Positions 62,332 through 64,000 of a stretch of DNA of 64,000 bases are shown in pieces. Within the stretch, counting starts at the first letter, position 1. Each line of letters opens with the position of its first letter. Below the pieces are notes generated by a model. It made no database searches and was not told the origin of the DNA. It was given only the letters and a program-made list of their open reading frames with translations. A program made the translations under genes and the position numbers. Origin of the DNA: Xiphydria camelus (Eukaryota > Arthropoda > Insecta > Hymenoptera > Xiphydriidae); the NCBI GenBank assembly GCA_963678675.1, contig OY783200.1:13642890-13706889 (forward strand). The letters run 5' to 3'.

Positions 62332-63590
62332 GGGTAGACCGAGGCGAATCGGATCAGAGGGCGAATCGGATCAAAATAAGGATTGAGTCTATATTTCTTA
62401 CATAGCGATGGAAATAAGCATTTCGGTTTTTCGTATTACTTTGTTGCACTCCCCCTCCTACTACCGCAATAGGCAGTCAATATTTATAACTCGTTGTTTA
62501 GTGCTGGTACACGTCTAAAATAAGACGGACGCGTGCATACGTTACAATCGCAGCGTTGATATAAGATACGTAACTTATAATTTCGTGTTTAAAATAAAAA
62601 TATAAGTTTGAAAATTCGAATGTATCTATTATTATTAGTTTACGTGGTGTCCTAATTTAGTATCTGAAGTATTTTCGACTAGAATATCATAACATGTTTA
62701 TGTAATCTACTCATTTTGAAATCTTTTTATATGGGGCGAATCGGATCACGTTATTCGGGGTGAATCGGATCATTCTGTTTCTTCATTCTGGTATCTTTAT
62801 GATTATAAATATGATAGTTATTCATTTAGAGATGGTTCGTACGTACATAAGAAAGACCAATCAAGGATCATGGTGTCCAGAAAAAATGAAAGAAGCAGAG
62901 AATCTTTTGAAATTGAGCTCGTTCTGCTACCACCACACACATCTCATGTTCTCCAGCCACTTGACGTGTCATTTTTTAAACCGTTAAAAACTTATTATCA
63001 CCAGCAAGCAACGATATGGCAACATTCAATCACGGGTAAAGGAATCAGCAAAGTTGTTTTCGGGGGCTTATTAAAGCATGCTTGGAACTCAGCAGCTACC
63101 GTTGAGAATGCTGCAAAAGGCTTTGAGAAGACAGGAATATATCCTTGGAATCCCAAGCCAATACAGTCACAAATTTTTCTGGGATAATACCACAAATGTA
63201 GGATCTGAAACTCAGTTCACTGAAATGTCATCAACAAGTAATAATGCACTACCATCTACTAGTGCAAGCACTAAAGTCTCTGACACCCTAACAGAACTCC
63301 TTCCATCACTTGCAAAAAACACGATTGTTAAGAGACTTCAGATAGCCACAAAACCAATCTTACATTTGACATCACTTGAAAATAAGACAAAACTTCTTCA
63401 AAAAGAAGAGAAGAAAGTAAAGGCTGCAATAAACAAGAAAAATATTAAAATGATGTATTCCAGAAACGTTGCTGCAGCAGTTCCAGTAGTTGCTACATCA
63501 ACAACAGCCGGAAATAATTCTAAAAATGTTAGTCAAATGAAAACTAATTTTGTATATTGCACAGAATTTTTTATTTTATGATGTTGAATT
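62332..63590 (+). mobile_element. Pogo-like element with internal deletion
   Basis: Left end near TA at 62330-62331, followed by GGGTAGACCGAGGCGAATCG. The word gcgaatcggatca occurs at 62344 and 62361, and near 62738 and 62761 (the last as gtgaatcggatca), giving subterminal repeats. The right end was not found, so the element is truncated or its end is diverged. It carries the transposase remnant described separately. Confidence 0.6.
62832..63581 (+). pseudogene. Pogo transposase, N-terminus fused to C-terminus by deletion
   Basis: ATG at 62832 begins MVRTYIRKTNQGSWCPEKMKEA, the N-terminus of a pogo-type transposase. About 22 codons later it jumps to LVLLPPHTSHVLQPLDVSFFKPLK (about 62915), the block with the third catalytic position, skipping the helix-turn-helix and the first two Asp strands. 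GLLKHAWNSAATVENAAKGFEKTGIYPWNP follows. After a shift near 63170, a Ser/Thr/Lys-rich tail runs to 63581. Confidence 0.8.
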
Positions 63591-64000
63591 ATATTATTAC
63601 TATATAACTATAAATATTCTGAATATATATTACAAATTCTATAAATATTACGTTACTACTATATAATTATAAATAATATGAATATATATTATAAATACTA
63701 TAAATATCATTACAACTATATACCTATACATATTATGAATATATATTTATAATATAATTAACTTTTAAATGATATTCATCATGTTGTAAACTTCTGTATT
63801 AAAAATGTATGCAGTCGATAGACTCTGCAAAAAATATAGAACTACTTCATAGATCTGTTAAATAATGTTTAAAAAATTCGGTAACAAAATTATTTTTATT
63901 TGTATCATAAGGAAGAAATTATCAAGGCACTGCAACAATTTGAAGTAGCAAAATTCTAGACCTATACTTTCTGTGGAGTTTACATAGATCGCATACATAT
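63591..64000. repeat. AT-rich region with three ~60-bp tandem units
   Basis: Units such as tatataactataaatattctgaatatatatta repeat at about 63597, 63658 and 63715 with drift. The remainder to the window edge is AT-rich with no gene. Confidence 0.65.

Overview
Kind of organism. The window reads as transposon-dense, gene-poor eukaryotic DNA. The mix of families (Polinton/Maverick, Gypsy with a tRNA-Trp-type primer site, BEL/Pao, Jockey-clade LINE, R2-like LINE with a restriction-like endonuclease, Tc1, rosa-like mariner, pogo, piggyBac-type and PIF/Harbinger elements) together with GT-AG introns points to an arthropod, most likely an insect. No intact host gene was found. The only host-like coding traces are a histone H2A fragment near 39.5 kb and one possible terminal exon near 35-36.9 kb. 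Almost every coding relic carries stops or frameshifts.

Layout. 0.3-2.0 kb: 5'-truncated relic of a PIN-nuclease/transposase element. 2.6-7.1 kb: a pogo-like element (TA duplication), a 211-bp MITE, and a TIR element holding a TTAA MITE, a hairpin and a Helitron-like end with 128-bp tandem repeats. 7.8-32.8 kb: a dismembered Polinton, all genes on the minus strand: packaging ATPase (32.1-32.7), small protein (30.9-31.3), integrase (22.3-23.2), minor capsid (21.4-22.2), two small proteins, and major capsid (14.55-8.12). The capsid gene is split by a Gypsy element (8960-14083, 4-bp duplication GTAT). The Gypsy reverse transcriptase is itself split at the catalytic motif by a 1270-bp TIR element. 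A Jockey LINE (about 14.6-19.9 kb), a piggyBac-type MITE (20.15-20.67), a GC-rich unknown insertion (23.5-24.1), a 1.3-kb inverted-repeat element with tRNA-like sequence in both arms (24.1-25.4), a 512-bp palindrome (25.4-25.9) and an R2-like LINE (25.9-30.85) lie between the Polinton genes. 32.8-43.5 kb: a pair of about 570-bp inverted repeats encloses a rosa-like mariner relic, a Tc1 element, two MITEs, the H2A fragment and a decayed insect transposase gene. 43.8-48.7 kb: GC-rich TIR repeats and a 3'-truncated BEL/Pao element whose protease is interrupted by a 126-bp MITE.

48.7-53.5 kb holds the most striking gene: a nearly continuous reading path of about 1500 codons coding for two Cys/His modules, a DDE-type transposase, a PIN/FEN-like nuclease and a C-terminal CxC-type Cys cluster. 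It is broken only by two isolated stops and two frameshifts. From memory it most resembles AcademX-type DNA transposons, which cannot be verified here. 54.5-63.6 kb: a TA-flanked element, a piggyBac C-terminal relic, two PIF/Harbinger units in which the transposase lies antisense inside the intron of the MADF gene, a small MITE, a tRNA-like sequence, and a deleted pogo element.

How it fits together. Because the elements are nested, many insertions can be dated relative to one another, and paralogous empty sites or interrupted codons confirm several target-site duplications: TTAA at 4902/5073, TAA at 14730/14902, TTA at 47011/47140 and GTAT at 8956/14084.
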